A stretch of DNA of 64,000 bases from positions 868,001 through 932,000 of the forward strand of contig NZ_JACHTM010000001.1 of NCBI RefSeq assembly GCF_015354055.1, in the 5' to 3' direction. A program made the position numbers and the translations under genes. The notes below the pieces were generated by a model. That model was not told where the DNA came from. It saw only the letters and a list, made by a program, of their open reading frames with translations, and ran no database searches. Numbering within the stretch: position 1 is the first letter of the stretch; every line of letters begins with the position of its first letter. Shown piece by piece: positions 53,568 through 62,445 of this stretch. This DNA comes from Thermaurantiacus tibetensis (GTDB taxonomy: Bacteria; Pseudomonadota; Alphaproteobacteria; Sphingomonadales; Sphingomonadaceae).

Positions 53568-56066
53568 ATGATTCGTTCGACCGCGACACGCGCGGCGGGT
53601 GCCGCTGCGCTGCTTCTCGCCGCACCTGCGTTCGCCCAGGACGCAACCGATCAGGCTCCCACTGCAGACGCAGCGGCGCAGGATGATTTCGACGTCATCG
53701 TGGTGACGGCGAGCGCGATCGGGCAATCGAAGTTCGAGACGTCCTACGCGATCACCAGCATCAGCCAGGAGGAGCTGGTGCGTCTTGCGCCGCTCAGCAC
53801 CGCCGACCTCCTTGGCCAGATCCGCGGGATCTTCGCCGAGGCCAGCGGCGGCGAGGCCTCCAACGTCTATCGCGTCCGCGGCATCCCGAACGAAGGCAGC
53901 TTCCAGGCCTTCCAGGAAGACGGGATGCCCCTTTATCCCGAGTCTGCCGGCTTCTTCTTCACCGGCGATGGCATCCAGCGCACCGACATCATGACCGAGC
54001 GCTACGAAGCCGTGATCGGTGGCCCGGCACCCGTCTTTGCCACCAACGCGACCTCCATCTACAATCTCGTCACGCGGCAGGGGACGGACGAGCTGAAGGG
54101 CGAAGTGCGGCTGACGCTCGGCGACACCGGCCTCTACCGCGGCGAGGCGTTCCTTTCCGGCCCGCTCGGTCCGCGTACCTATTTCGCCGCGGGCGGCTTC
54201 TTCCGCTATCACGATGGCTACCGGAAGAACGGCTTCAGAAGCGACGAGGGCGGCCAGGTGCGGCTCAACCTCCGGCACGCGTTCGAGCGGGTGGAAGTCC
54301 GCGCGCACTTCAAATATTTCAACGACCGCAATGTCTTCTACCTGCCGATCCCGCTGGCCGACCCGCGCGATCCGAGCCGCTCGCTCAACGAGTTCGTCAA
54401 CATCTTCACCGGCACGCTGAACACGCCCGCGCTTGCCAACGGGCGCGCGGTCTTCCGCTACACCAGCGCCGATGCCGGCGGCGCAGTCACCACCGAGAAC
54501 CGGTCGCTCGATGACCTGCGCCACACCCGCTATGTGGCGACGGGTCTTGAGGTGACCTTCCGGCCGCTCGACGGGCTGACGGTCGTGAACCGCTTCCGCT
54601 ACACCCGCGGATGGCTCGATTTCGACGCCATCTATTCCGCGCAGAACCCGCAGGATGCCAATCTGTTCGCTGCCGCCCGGCTGAACGCCGCGCGCGCCGC
54701 CTTCGGGCCGGGGGTCGCGCGGCTGGGCTATGCCTTCGCCGGCTCGCGCGGACGCGAGACCTATGATCCGGCGACCGAATCCGGCCTCGTGATCCCGCTC
54801 GACTATCGCGCCATCAAGAACCGCTTCGAGGCATTCCAGAACGACTTTCGAGTCACCGGCGAGGTGGAACTGCTCGGCCGGCACCAACCGACGTTCGGGC
54901 TCAACCTCGCGCTCTTCAACTCGGACTCCACCTGGCGCAGCCAGGCCTATCTCGCGCAGGTCCGCTCGCAGCCGCGGCTCATCGATCTCGTCGCCTTCGA
55001 CGCGGCCGGAAACCCGGTCGGCTTCGTCACCGACAACGGCGTGCTCGCCTATTCGAACACCCTCATCTCCGGCCAGTCCAACGTCGACCAGTGGGACATC
55101 TATGCCGCCGACAGCTGGTCCATCACCGAGGACTTCACCCTCGAGGCGGGCCTCCGTCACACCATCTACGATGGGCAGGGCTTCTTCCGCGAGCCCCGGC
55201 CCTTCAACCTTGGAGACCCCACGACGCTTGCGGACAATGCCGCGCTCGGCTTCTCGGGCGCGAGAGTGCCAACGAAGGTCAACCACAGCCACACGGCATG
55301 GACTGCCGGCGCCAACTGGACGGTGAGCAATCGCGTGGGCCTTTACGCGCGCGCGAGCCGCGCGTTCCGCGGCCCGAACGAGTTCAACCTCATCATCCCG
55401 GCCATTCCGAACGTGACGTCCGCCCGGCAGTATGAGGCAGGGGCGAAGCTGAGGCTTCCGGACTTCTCGCTGTTCGCCACTGCCTTCTACAGCAAGTTCG
55501 ACCCCTTCACCGCCACCCTGTTCGCGGAGAATCCCGACGGCTCGCTCGGCTTTGCCGCCTTTGTCGGCAGGGTCGTGAGCCCGGGTGTCGAGGCCGAGTT
55601 CTCGTGGCGGCCTGCGCGCATCTTCGCGCTCGACGGAACGATCACCTACAACCGGCCGCGCCTCGGCAACTTCGTGAGCGCCACCGGGGCGACCGTGGTG
55701 CGCGCGGAAGGCAATCTGCCAATCCGCCAGCCCGAGATCTACGGGAACATCCGCCCGTCGCTGTTCTTCGACGCCGGCGGCTTCGACATGACGCTCTTCG
55801 CGCGCTTCAACTTCATCGGCCGCCGTTTCGTCGATCTCGAGAACCAGACCGAGATGCCCGGCTTCCAGACGCTGCAGGCCGGCCTCAGCGCCTCGCGCGG
55901 GGGGCTGGCGCTGCAGCTGGTCGGCGACAATCTGACCAATGCCCGCGGCATCACCGAAGGCAATCCGCGGCAGGACCAGCTGTCAGGCCAGGGCGCGGCG
56001 ACCGTGATCTACGGCCGGCCGATCTTCGGCCGGAACGTCCGCCTGGTGGCCAGCTATGCCTTCTGA
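53568..56066 (+). CDS. TonB-dependent receptor
   Basis: 832-aa outer-membrane receptor. AGAGGA lies 12 nt before the ATG. It has the signal peptide MIRSTATRAAGAAALLLAAP, a TonB box-like DVIVVTASAIGQ, and a plug with STADLLGQIRGIFAEASGGE and VYRVRGIPNEGSF. The barrel ends in V-A-S-Y-A-F. The plug lacks a standard GxxxxLYG motif (it has IGGPAPVFATNATSIYNL), suggesting a specialised subfamily. Twenty-five nt downstream is a phospholipase gene, so phospholipid or inositol-phosphate products are candidate substrates. Confidence 0.92.
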   Translation: MIRSTATRAAGAAALLLAAPAFAQDATDQAPTADAAAQDDFDVIVVTASAIGQSKFETSYAITSISQEELVRLAPLSTADLLGQIRGIFAEASGGEASNVYRVRGIPNEGSFQAFQEDGMPLYPESAGFFFTGDGIQRTDIMTERYEAVIGGPAPVFATNATSIYNLVTRQGTDELKGEVRLTLGDTGLYRGEAFLSGPLGPRTYFAAGGFFRYHDGYRKNGFRSDEGGQVRLNLRHAFERVEVRAHFKYFNDRNVFYLPIPLADPRDPSRSLNEFVNIFTGTLNTPALANGRAVFRYTSADAGGAVTTENRSLDDLRHTRYVATGLEVTFRPLDGLTVVNRFRYTRGWLDFDAIYSAQNPQDANLFAAARLNAARAAFGPGVARLGYAFAGSRGRETYDPATESGLVIPLDYRAIKNRFEAFQNDFRVTGEVELLGRHQPTFGLNLALFNSDSTWRSQAYLAQVRSQPRLIDLVAFDAAGNPVGFVTDNGVLAYSNTLISGQSNVDQWDIYAADSWSITEDFTLEAGLRHTIYDGQGFFREPRPFNLGDPTTLADNAALGFSGARVPTKVNHSHTAWTAGANWTVSNRVGLYARASRAFRGPNEFNLIIPAIPNVTSARQYEAGAKLRLPDFSLFATAFYSKFDPFTATLFAENPDGSLGFAAFVGRVVSPGVEAEFSWRPARIFALDGTITYNRPRLGNFVSATGATVVRAEGNLPIRQPEIYGNIRPSLFFDAGGFDMTLFARFNFIGRRFVDLENQTEMPGFQTLQAGLSASRGGLALQLVGDNLTNARGITEGNPRQDQLSGQGAATVIYGRPIFGRNVRLVASYAF

Positions 56067-56091
56067 TCGACGCGCCTTCCGGGAAGGCCCC

Positions 56092-57315
56092 ATGCCCATG
56101 CGGAGGAAGGCGGTGCAGGCCCGGCTCGTCTGGGTGGCGGCGGCGCTGGCAGCCGCGCCCGTCCTTGCGGACGAATCGGCGCTCCGCATCAACCAGATCC
56201 AGGTGATTGGCACGCACAACAGCTATGCCCTGCCGCCGGACCCCCGCGCGCTCGACCTCATGGCGCCGCGCGTGGATGCGCTGTTCGAGGCGATGCGCGA
56301 GCGGATGACGCCCGCGATGCGCGCAAGCTTCGAGGAGGAGCATCCCAACCGTGTCGAGGGGGGCATCCGCGCCAGCCTCGACTACATCCATCCGCCGATC
56401 GAGGCGCAGCTGCGGGCCGGCGCGCGCAGCCTCGAGCTCGACCTCTTCCCCGACCCCGAGGGCGGCCTCTATGCCGATCCGCTGCCCTACCGCGAGCTCC
56501 GCGCCAGGGGCGTCAAGGACCTTGCCCCGTTCCACGGCGCGGAACTGCGCGAGCCGGGCCTCAAGGTCTTCCACATGGCGGATGTCGATTTCCGCTCCTC
56601 CTGCCCGCGCTTCCGCGACTGTCTCCGGATCCTCAGGGCATGGTCGGACGCCAACCCCGGCCATGCGCCGCTCTTCATCCTGCTCGAGCCCAAGTGGGGC
56701 GGGCTCGACCAGGCGATCCCCGGTGCCGCCAAGGTCGCCCCCTGGGATGCGGCCGCCTTTGCCGAGGTGGACCGCTCGATCCTCGAGATCATTGGCCGCG
56801 ACCGGCTGGTGACGCCCGACGACGTCCGCGGCCGCCACCGGACGCTCGAGGCGGCCGCGCGCGCCGGTGCCTGGCCGCGCCTGGCTGAGGCGCGCGGGCG
56901 GATGCTGTTCCTGTTCATCGTGCCGGGCCGCAACTTCGAGGCCTTTCGCCCCTATTTTGCCGGCGCGCCGTCGCTCGAGGGGCGGGTGGCCTTCGTCCAG
57001 GGCGAGCCGGGCATGGCGCACGCCGCCTTCGTGATGGTTGACAATGCGCTCGCCCGGCCCGGACGGATCGGGGAGCTGGTGCGCCAGGGCTATCTCGTCC
57101 GCTCGCGGGCCGACATCGACACGGGGGAGGTGCGCGCGAACGACACCACCCGCCGCGATGCGACCATCGCAAGCGGCGCCCAGATCATCCACACGGACTA
57201 TCTCCTGGCACCCAACATCTTCGGCAACGGCTACCAGGTCCCGCCCTTTCCGGGCGGCTTCCGCTGCAACCCGGTCAATGCGAGGTGCGACGTCCCGGGC
57301 GACGCGACCCGCTGA
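56092..57315 (+). CDS. Ca2+-dependent phosphatidylinositol-specific phospholipase C-like protein
   Basis: 407 aa with a signal peptide ending in PVLA-D. The TIM-barrel PLC catalytic start is seen as IQVIGTHNSY (first histidine near residue 42). A metal/acid strand SLELDLFPD and a second histidine strand VFHMADVDFR follow; PLFILLEPKWGG and GAQIIHTDYLL are later strand segments. This matches the PI-PLC-C1 group of secreted bacterial phosphodiesterases. The ATG at 56092 is chosen for AAGG spacing and signal peptide. It lies in one unit with the upstream TonB receptor and probably releases the ligand that receptor imports. Confidence 0.82.
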   Translation: MPMRRKAVQARLVWVAAALAAAPVLADESALRINQIQVIGTHNSYALPPDPRALDLMAPRVDALFEAMRERMTPAMRASFEEEHPNRVEGGIRASLDYIHPPIEAQLRAGARSLELDLFPDPEGGLYADPLPYRELRARGVKDLAPFHGAELREPGLKVFHMADVDFRSSCPRFRDCLRILRAWSDANPGHAPLFILLEPKWGGLDQAIPGAAKVAPWDAAAFAEVDRSILEIIGRDRLVTPDDVRGRHRTLEAAARAGAWPRLAEARGRMLFLFIVPGRNFEAFRPYFAGAPSLEGRVAFVQGEPGMAHAAFVMVDNALARPGRIGELVRQGYLVRSRADIDTGEVRANDTTRRDATIASGAQIIHTDYLLAPNIFGNGYQVPPFPGGFRCNPVNARCDVPGDATR

Positions 57316-58183
57316 CTCCTGGGCCACCCTCCTCGATCCTCGCGCCCTCGCGGAAGCCGCACCAACCCATGCGGCCCGCGCTGCGCTGCGGCACCGGTCC
57401 GTCGCGGCTCTGCCCCCCGATGCGGCGGCCGGCGTTCGCTGGGCCGGTTCCGGCCGCCGGGCGGACCGAAGTTGCCAGCTGCGGGGGGCGCACTTCATCT
57501 GCCGAACGGTCGGGAATTGGAACGGGGGGCCAATGTGCTTTCGTTTCCCATCGCCCAGAGAGGTCTTCCGGCCCGATCTCCTGGCGTCTGCCCTCGGCTT
57601 CGGGATCGGTGCGCCGTGCATGACAAGTGCGGGCACTCGAACGATTGGGAAATTCGGATACTGTTCTGACGATCTTCCGCGGGTTGGAAGTGGAAGATCC
57701 TTAGGTATCGGCTGCGATCTCGAGCTCGAAGGGATGCTGACGGCCGAAGAGAGTCTTACCGATTGCGGGTCATCTAGCCGTCTCATTCACCGCGAGTCGG
57801 CCCTATGGCTTGCGCCCAAGTTCAGGCTTGGCACCTACTGGCCCTGCTGGCCCGCTTTGCAGCGCGTCCGCAGACGCCTGCCCTAAAGAAGCTGACCTCC
57901 ATGGACGGCGATTCGCTGCCGACTTCCCGCCGACGTGACACTTCGCCCTTCTCCCACTCGTGGCTCGACAGCGGTGCAGGCGATAGCTCCGAACGCCGCC
58001 TTTCAATTTCAGATGACCCCGGTTGGTGCTTTCGGGACATTCCTGACGGTGATCGAGACCGGCTGCAGGCAAAGCCCATTGACCCCCGCAACGCAGCGCA
58101 ATTCACAGCGGGAGGCGCCACTTGGCGTTGGACACGAGGCTTGGCTAGAGACAGGCAGGTCTCAAACAGGGTCCCACGGCAAG
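57316..58183. other. Long gap before the Zorya genes
   Basis: No convincing gene on either strand. From about 57620 the base composition becomes visibly less GC-extreme, and codon-like patterning is lost until zorA. This is consistent with the edge of an acquired defence island, but no tRNA, integrase or repeat pair marks an attachment site. The zorA promoter should lie here. Confidence 0.55.
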
Positions 58184-60265
58184 GTGCACAATTTTCTCGA
58201 CGGATGGATCGCGGCCGGGCTCGCTTGGCTAAACACCTACTACACGCCGACAGTTGCCTTAATTGTCAGCCTTGGGATCGTTGGATGGACGATATGGCTA
58301 AGATGGGAACTGCGCCAGAAGACTACTCCTCTCATCAGCGCACTTCAAAAGGTAAATAAGTCCCTAGATCCAGTGCGTCAAGCCGCAGGGCCGGATGACG
58401 CACGTGCTGCCCTTGTGGACAACTACCATGATGTTGCAAAGGCCATCCTAGAAAGTGGGCATGCCGACCTTCGCCATGCCTGGGACGAGTTCGAGGAGAG
58501 TCTGGTCGACCCGTCTGCTGCTCCACTCAGCAGCACGGTTCATGCCAACGAATTCTTCGAACCCCTGGTGGAGCAGTCGCGCGGCCTCTTCTGGTGGGCC
58601 AACATCATGGTGGCGATCGGGCTTCTCTTCACCTTTCTTGGAATCATGGCTGCGCTCGGCAATACGGCTGTCGCGATGGAAGCGGCAGGCGATGCCGCCA
58701 ACATGCAGCGTGCCCTCCAGGATCTGCTGAAGGTCACGGCCGCAAAATTCATGACCTCTTTTTTTGGGATTGGCGCGTCAATTGCGCTTCGCTCAGGCGA
58801 CCATAGGCTGCAAGGGAGGATCCGTCGTGAAGTTGCGCTACTGGTCGATGCGCTGGAGCGCGGACTTGTCTATCTCCCTCCGCAGCGGATCGCGGCCAAG
58901 CAACTCCGCCAGCTCGAGCAGATTGCCGAAGCTCAAACCGTCTTTGCCCAGGATCTGGCCGCGGCCATCGGAGAGAAGCTCAATGAGCAGTTCGACCCGG
59001 TGGTGTCCGTGCTCGGGAAGATCGATAGCGGCATTCGAAATCTCAAGGACGAACTCGTGGGAGGCGTCGGCGGCGCGGTCGCCAACACCCTCAACGAGAC
59101 AGCCGGCAGGGAAATGCAGGCTCTCGCTGCCGCGCTGTCCGCGATGAGCGAGCGACTGGGGAACATCCCCGAGCAGATTGGCGCGAGCGCTGATGAGGCC
59201 CACGCCCGCATCGAGAATGCGGCACTCATGTTCAGCCAGGCCTCTGGCGGCATGCAGGCGGCCTTCGACGAGCTTGGCCGTCGCATCCAGCAGATGGGGG
59301 CTGAGCTTGTCGAGCAGCAGAAGGCGGCGGCCCTAGAGTTGCAGAGAAGCCTTGCCAGAGAACGGGAGGAAGTCGGCGCTGCAGGCGAGCGGAGTCGCGC
59401 CGAGGTGGAGGCGGCAACCGAGGAGCTGCGGTCGCTCGTCAGCAGCATGGGGGGCACGCTCTCCGACCTCGGCAGCAAGCTGGCTGCCCAGGCGGAGCAA
59501 GACATCCTCCGTTCGGAACAGCTCCTCGCCCGAACCCGCGAGGCCCTCGGGGATGCGGCGGCGTCGGCGTCCCAGCGCTTCGTCGATGCTGCTGCTGACG
59601 CTGCCCGTGCTGCCTCGGATGCGACATCCAAGGCCGTCGAGGATGCCCTGCGGCAGCTTTCCGAACGCATCGACACGGCGAGCCGGGCGCTGGCCAGTTC
59701 GATCGAGGCCGGGGCCACGAAGGTGCAGGCCTTCGGCGGAAGCATCGAACGTGCCTCGGCCAGCGCGGACGCACAGGCGGCAAAGCTCGCAAGCGCGGGA
59801 ACCGCTGCAGAGCGCGTGGCGGGCATGCTGGACTCCACCGCGCGCGAGACCATTCCGCTCCTGACCAAGGCTGGGGATTCGCTCGGCAAGATCGCCAATC
59901 CCTTCGAGAAGGCGGCGGTTGCGATCGAGCGGGGTGTCGAGGGCGTGCGGACCGCGCTCGAGGCGCAGGGAGCGCAGCTGAGCACGCAGGTTTCGGCGTT
60001 GCGGGAGATGGCGGCCCAGTTCGAGAGGACGGCCAATGCGGCGCAAGCGGCGTGGCAGAGCTATTCCGAGCGTTTCGGGCAGGTGGACGAAAGCTTGGGG
60101 AACGTGCTCCGCGGGATGGAGGCGGCTTCACGGGAGCGCGCCGAGATGATGGTGGAGTATGCGAACAAGCTTGACACCCAACTCGCCAGCGCGGTCGCGA
60201 AGCTGGCAGCGGCAATCGACGAGCTCGCAGATATCGCAGAGTCCTTGGTTCAGGGCAAGAAATAG
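58184..60265 (+). CDS. zorA: Zorya anti-phage system, MotA/TolQ-like membrane protein ZorA
   Basis: About 693 aa from GTG 58184 (VHNFLDGWIAAGLAWLNTYY). The frame stays open to 57935, so the start is uncertain. Three TM segments lie at the N-terminus (TPTVALIVSLGIVGWTIWL; LFWWANIMVAIGLLFTFLGI; KFMTSFFGIGASIAL), arranged like MotA/ExbB channel subunits. About 450 residues of Ala/Glu-rich coiled coil follow (for example EALGDAAASASQRFVDAAAD), the long cytoplasmic tail typical of ZorA. With ZorB it forms a proton-driven membrane motor that senses phage injection. The neighbouring zorB, zorC and zorD genes confirm identity over flagellar MotA. Confidence 0.88.
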   Translation: MHNFLDGWIAAGLAWLNTYYTPTVALIVSLGIVGWTIWLRWELRQKTTPLISALQKVNKSLDPVRQAAGPDDARAALVDNYHDVAKAILESGHADLRHAWDEFEESLVDPSAAPLSSTVHANEFFEPLVEQSRGLFWWANIMVAIGLLFTFLGIMAALGNTAVAMEAAGDAANMQRALQDLLKVTAAKFMTSFFGIGASIALRSGDHRLQGRIRREVALLVDALERGLVYLPPQRIAAKQLRQLEQIAEAQTVFAQDLAAAIGEKLNEQFDPVVSVLGKIDSGIRNLKDELVGGVGGAVANTLNETAGREMQALAAALSAMSERLGNIPEQIGASADEAHARIENAALMFSQASGGMQAAFDELGRRIQQMGAELVEQQKAAALELQRSLAREREEVGAAGERSRAEVEAATEELRSLVSSMGGTLSDLGSKLAAQAEQDILRSEQLLARTREALGDAAASASQRFVDAAADAARAASDATSKAVEDALRQLSERIDTASRALASSIEAGATKVQAFGGSIERASASADAQAAKLASAGTAAERVAGMLDSTARETIPLLTKAGDSLGKIANPFEKAAVAIERGVEGVRTALEAQGAQLSTQVSALREMAAQFERTANAAQAAWQSYSERFGQVDESLGNVLRGMEAASRERAEMMVEYANKLDTQLASAVAKLAAAIDELADIAESLVQGKK

Positions 60266-60282
60266 CTTCGATTTGACTCATC

Positions 60283-61026
60283 ATGGCGCGCCTGCGATCA
60301 AGACGAAGGACGGCTGCCGAGGAGGATGAGGGCTATTTCGTCAGCATGTCGGACATGCTGACAGGCCTTCTCTTCGTCTTCATCATCCTTCTTATGTTCT
60401 TTGTCTTCCAGTTCAGGAAGACGACCGAGGAACTGACGGGCGCCAACGAGGCCCGGCGCGTGCTCCTTGAGACCCTCGAGCGGGAACTCAAGGCGGAGAA
60501 GGTGGATGTGGAAATCGATCCGGCGAACGGGATTCTGCGCCTGCGCGGGGTGACAATGTTCGATCTCAATGCCGAGACGCTGACTCCGGAGGGTCTGAGA
60601 TCGGTCCGGATCGTGGCAGACGCGCTGGCAAGACACCTGCCCTGCTTCACCGATACACCGAGGGTCGGCCCGCATCCCTGCGCGCGGGAAGAAGCCCAGC
60701 GGGTGGAGACTCTTCTGATCGAAGGCCACACCGACAGCCAGCGTCGCGGAATCAGCCGGGATACCAACATCGACTTGTCGGCACTTCGCGCGATCAACAC
60801 CTATCTGGCGATGATCGAGAAGCAACCCAAGCTGGACGAGCTCATGACCCGCAATCCGAGTGGAACACCCCAGCGGATCCTGAGCGTGAGCGGCTATGGA
60901 GCGACTCGGCCGCTGGCTGGTTTAGAGGCGCCGACGCCCGAGAACTATCAGCGAAACCGTCGGATCGACCTGCGCTTCCTGATGGCGACGCCCCAGTCTT
61001 CCGAACGAGGCGGCCGCCAGCCATGA
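60283..61026 (+). CDS. zorB: Zorya anti-phage system, MotB/OmpA-like protein ZorB
   Basis: 247 aa. A short cytoplasmic N-terminus is followed by one TM helix with the proton-carrying aspartate D24 (FVSMSDMLTGLLFVFIILLM). A periplasmic OmpA-like peptidoglycan-binding domain then has LLIEGHTDSQRRG, LSALRAINTYLAMIE, GYGATRPLAG and NRRIDLRFL. It starts 17 nt after zorA and overlaps zorC by 4 nt (ATGA). Confidence 0.92.
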   Translation: MARLRSRRRTAAEEDEGYFVSMSDMLTGLLFVFIILLMFFVFQFRKTTEELTGANEARRVLLETLERELKAEKVDVEIDPANGILRLRGVTMFDLNAETLTPEGLRSVRIVADALARHLPCFTDTPRVGPHPCAREEAQRVETLLIEGHTDSQRRGISRDTNIDLSALRAINTYLAMIEKQPKLDELMTRNPSGTPQRILSVSGYGATRPLAGLEAPTPENYQRNRRIDLRFLMATPQSSERGGRQP

Positions 61027-62435
61027 GCCTGCGCGATGCCATTGTGGAGGTTTCAGCAAGGATCCCGGGCTGGCCGCGGCTGGCATCCGATCCCATCGCG
61101 CTTCCGCGGGCTGTCCGGAACATCAAGAATCCACTCGAAAAGGCGCAGACCATGGAATCGGAGGAGGACGCGTTCCTGGCCCGGGTGACGGGCTGCCCAC
61201 CCGAGGAACTTTCGCCGCGCGATGTACGCCGGGCACTCGCCCCGGCCTGGCGCTCGCTCGATCGGAAAGGGCCGGTGTCGCTCGAGTGGGTGCAGGAGCT
61301 CACCCGAACGGCGCTTGCCCTCGAGCGTCGGGCAGCGGACCGAGCCATCATCCACGCGTGGCTTGACGTCTTCCCGAGCTGTCAAGGTCGTGAGACCCTG
61401 GCAACAGCGGCAAGGGAGGCGGCCGAGCGGCGCGACTGGCCCTTTCGCGGCGCGGGTCGCAAGTTCGCACTCTGGGATCCCGCCGAGGGTCCACGCGAAC
61501 TCGGGCGAGCGCTGCTGGCGAGCGAAGACCCGGAAGCACTCCTCGAGGAAGCAGCGATGGGGCCCGGCCGACGGACATCCGGCTTCGTACAGGCCGCCCT
61601 TGCCACGGTCTGCGATGATGTCGCGGAGACGAAGGGGAAACAGGCGGAGAGCGATTGCACGGCCCTGCTTGATCTGCTTGACCGCCTTGGTCCGGACGGC
61701 ATCCTCCCGGACACACAGGCCAGGGCCGTCCGCGCGCTCCTTCGGCCGTGGCGCACCGCGCCGCCCGAGCAGGGGCTCAAGGTGCGCATTCAGAAGCGGC
61801 TGGTCGCAACCGTCGGCGATCCCCGGACCCACCCTGTCCGCTGGCACGGGGTCGAGGCCGCGTTGCGGGCCCTGGGCCATGCCGAAGACGCCGACACGCT
61901 CCGGCTGATCCTCAAGCGCTGGCTTGTTGCAGCGTCGTTCGAGATCTTCTTCCGGATCATGGGGCGAACAACGGAAGATCCGGTGCAATGGCGAGCCCGC
62001 GAGACGTTCTGGCGCCCCTATCTCGAGAAGGGCCATGTGGGAGAAGCCTGGTTCATCCTTGGTTCCGAAGCCGAACGGCAGGCCAAGGCCTATCGGGAGG
62101 AACTTGCCGAGGCCGGTGGCTTCGGCCGCTTCGACGCCGGAGCCAATCCCAGCCACTCCGCGCTGCTGATGACGATCGGCGACCTCGTGATCGGCGAGTG
62201 GACGCACAATGGCAGCTGTTGCTTCTGGCAGAAGAATGCCGTTCACCGTCCCGAACTCTACCGCGCACGCTATGACGGCACCTATCTTCGCAACTCCGAG
62301 GCCATGAGGGGAGCGGCCGAGTGGCAGGCCCGGAAGCTGTGCTCGGATCCCCTGTGGGAAGCGCATGCGCATCTCGGGCAATGGCAGCGGAGGTTCGCGG
62401 AGACGATCCGCAGGCTGACCGGAATCCGGCCCTGA
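61023..62435 (+). CDS. zorC: Zorya anti-phage system protein ZorC
   Basis: 470 aa, soluble. The C-terminal part carries the EH-signature-type region that defines ZorC: ALLMTIGDLVIGEWTHNGSC, CFWQKNAVHRPELYRARYDG and HLGQWQRRFAETIRRLTG. The N-terminal two thirds are helical. In type I systems ZorC is a DNA-binding effector partner. It is placed between zorB (ATGA overlap) and zorD, exactly the type I order. Confidence 0.9.
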   Translation: MSLRDAIVEVSARIPGWPRLASDPIALPRAVRNIKNPLEKAQTMESEEDAFLARVTGCPPEELSPRDVRRALAPAWRSLDRKGPVSLEWVQELTRTALALERRAADRAIIHAWLDVFPSCQGRETLATAAREAAERRDWPFRGAGRKFALWDPAEGPRELGRALLASEDPEALLEEAAMGPGRRTSGFVQAALATVCDDVAETKGKQAESDCTALLDLLDRLGPDGILPDTQARAVRALLRPWRTAPPEQGLKVRIQKRLVATVGDPRTHPVRWHGVEAALRALGHAEDADTLRLILKRWLVAASFEIFFRIMGRTTEDPVQWRARETFWRPYLEKGHVGEAWFILGSEAERQAKAYREELAEAGGFGRFDAGANPSHSALLMTIGDLVIGEWTHNGSCCFWQKNAVHRPELYRARYDGTYLRNSEAMRGAAEWQARKLCSDPLWEAHAHLGQWQRRFAETIRRLTGIRP

Positions 62436-62445
62436 CACGCCAGGC

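Noticed and set aside
57805-58359. Possible coding sequence before zorA (184 codons)
   Set aside because: Overlaps the start of zorA in another frame, lacks a ribosome-binding site and shows no protein-like pattern.
58184-61026. Flagellar motor pair MotA-MotB or ExbB/TolQ-type import motor
   Set aside because: The ZorA coiled-coil tail of about 450 residues, followed by a ZorC with the EH signature and an SNF2 helicase, identifies Zorya.
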